From contig JAVSML010024359.1 in NCBI GenBank assembly GCA_038503035.1, forward strand, positions 434,001-498,000: DNA of 64,000 nt. The letters are read 5' to 3'. Each line of letters starts with the position of its first letter. The stretch's first letter is position 1. Shown piece after piece: positions 62,409-64,000 of this stretch. A program made the position numbers and the translations under genes. The notes beneath the pieces were generated by a model, which made no database searches, was not told where the DNA came from, and saw only the letters and a program-made list of their open reading frames with translations. Source of the stretch: Crocodylus rhombifer (Eukaryota; Chordata; Crocodylia; Crocodylidae).

Positions 62409-62624
62409 CCAGGGCTCCTCACTGCCCTCCCCCCCTTGCTCGCTCTGGGGCTCCTTGCTGCCCCTTTCTCTCTCGGGGCTCCTTGCTGCCCCCTTCTCTC
62501 TCTCTGGGGCTCCCCGCGGCCCCCTCTCTCGGGGCTCCCCGCGGCCCCCTTCTCTCTCGGGGCTCCCCATGGCCCCCTAGCTCCGGGGCTTCTCGCCGCC
62601 CCCCCCTAGCTCCGGGGCTGGGGC
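62409..62624 (+). repeat. GC-rich tandem repeat, unit 24-30 bp
   Basis: About seven units of the type CTCTCGGGGCTCCCCGCGGCCCCCTT. It lies in a larger GC-rich repeat (62150-63170). Confidence 0.8.
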
Positions 62625-63170
62625 CAATACGCCCCCAAACAAAGCTGCGCCCTCTCTGGTGCCAGGAGACCCCACGCTATTGTGGAGCTCCTATGAGGCC
62701 TCCTCCACCCCTAATAGCCTTGCCCGGTCCTCCGGTCAAAACAGTAAACATAAAGCCCCTGGGGCTACAACATAAAAACTAGACTGTCTGGTCAAACAAA
62801 AACCTACTCCCTACTAGAGAGTGAGGGAGGGGGGGGCAAGGAGGGCTCCCTGCCCTCAGCAGTGACCAGGGGATGCTTTCAATGCCAGAGTCCTCCCCTC
62901 TGACTGTCCGAGGTGAGTCCCTACTCCCACGGCTGCTGGAGAGGGACTGCCCTCCTGGCCTTCTACCTGGGCTTAACAAGGGATAAGCCCTGCCTCTTTC
63001 TGGTCAGCTGGTTTTACCAGTTGCCCCGGCAACCAGCACCTGTGCAGCCCTGGTGACTGGCAGCTGAGCCTCCCCCTTTCTGCCACTAGGGGTCTCCCCA
63101 GAGCAGTCTCTGCTCTTAGGCGCAGGGCACCTGAGTGCACTACAACACCACCCCTCAATTTTATTGGGGC
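62625..63170 (-). repeat. GC-rich unclassified repeat, possible LTR-derived
   Basis: On the minus strand CCCCAATAAAATTGAGGGG (complement near 63158-63176) resembles a poly(A) signal, and a GC-rich body with TTTTTGTTTGACCAGACAGTCTAG follows. This could be an LTR or part of another retroelement; no coding sequence is recognised. Confidence 0.3.
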
Positions 63171-64000
63171 CTTGGCACATATTACATTTTAGATACAATT
63201 AAGTGGTTAATTGCACCATAAAAATCTGGCCACAAGTTAAAGCCTAGTTATGGTATGATAATATAGCAAATGAGCCACATACAATGTGTCACATCTTTGT
63301 GGATTGTTTGTATCATAACTTAAATGGAATGTTTGGCATGTAGGGACTGACCCATGATGGATTTTGACACTCAGCTGAGCATAGAGATCTGGCATAGGGC
63401 AGCCACAGCTATCCTCTGCCTGATCAGTGGGATTGGTCTAGGGGGTGGCATTGGGTCCTGGACCTGGTACTTCTATCTGATCTCTAGAGGCAGATTGGTA
63501 GTGGGGATGCCATGAGCACTGCATCTGGTAGTGTCTCTCTGATCTCGGGCTCAATCCATCCTTAAGTTTCCATAGGAGCAGCAGGGAGTCAGCTGGGAGC
63601 TGTGCTCCACAGCTGCGGGTGCTGCTTCATGGTGTGGGGCATGGGGAGCTGAGAGCTGTCAACTCCATAGTTGCCTGTGCCCTGCACTTTGGATCTCTTC
63701 TCACAGGGAGCTTTAAAGAATGCTTCCCTACTGGGACTTTAAACCCTGCACCCAGGCTGCCTGGCACAGGGGTGCGGTTCAAAGTTCCCAGTGGAAGCCC
63801 ATTATCCTGTCTTTGTTCCCTGCTCCTGTCAGGAGCCTCTAATCTGATCGCTTCACTTGGCAGCATGGCCAGAGCTGATAATCAGTTGATTGTAGACTTG
63901 GCCTGCACAGCCCCAGTCTCATACTGAGACTATCCCAGCCAGGACCAAGAATCAACTGATTGTCAGCTGCCGTATATTATTCAGCTCCAGCCCCCAGACT
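63171..64000 (+). other. UBR3 intron 7, window end, with a dispersed repeat
   Basis: From about 63560 the sequence includes AATCAGTTGATTGTAGACTTGG (63881) and AATCAACTGATTGTCAGC (63951), shared with the repeat at 47450. The element continues past the window. No exon found. Confidence 0.5.

Noticed and set aside
62288..62782. 164-codon Pro/Leu-rich frame
   Set aside because: Produced by the GC-rich tandem repeat at 62409-62624.

Overview
This is a piece of vertebrate nuclear chromosome, not a microbial or viral accessory region. It carries three adjacent genes in the order known from amniotes: the 3' part of SSB (La autoantigen, + strand), all coding exons of METTL5 (18S rRNA m6A methyltransferase, - strand) and the first seven coding exons of UBR3 (E3 ubiquitin ligase, + strand). 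Intronic CR1 LINEs, many non-autonomous hAT elements with 8-bp target duplications, a Penelope-like palindromic insertion and a Tigger element suggest a non-avian reptile, most likely a crocodilian with turtle as the alternative. The species call rests on recalled repeat sequences, not on a search.

Layout. 1-2.9 kb: end of SSB. 2.5-13.2 kb: METTL5 on the minus strand, whose last exon lies inside the SSB 3' UTR, so the two genes overlap tail to tail. 14.2-16 kb: a CpG island between the head-to-head METTL5 and UBR3 starts. 15.16-59.4 kb: UBR3 exons 1-7, encoding 389 residues in frame, with a 25.8-kb first intron; the gene continues past the window. All splice junctions listed were placed by reading both frames across GT-AG boundaries, and the phases add up for METTL5 (212 aa plus stop) and UBR3.

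Repeats. Introns hold at least ten hAT-type elements (several with perfect or 7/8 8-bp duplications), six CR1 fragments, one other non-LTR retrotransposon remnant, one Tc1/mariner-like MITE with a GC-rich interior, a 2.5-kb Tigger pseudogene 16 bp into UBR3 intron 3, and several foldback structures. The most unusual items are an apparent loss of about 21 codons plus a splice donor in the SSB C-terminal RNA-binding domain, an inverted 0.7-kb duplication in UBR3 intron 1 that looks like a CR1 retrotransposition carrying upstream flank, and a 120-bp-arm hairpin in UBR3 intron 5.

I found no new multi-gene system. SSB acts on RNA polymerase III transcripts, METTL5 on 18S rRNA, and UBR3 in ubiquitination; they are neighbours by conserved synteny, not a pathway.
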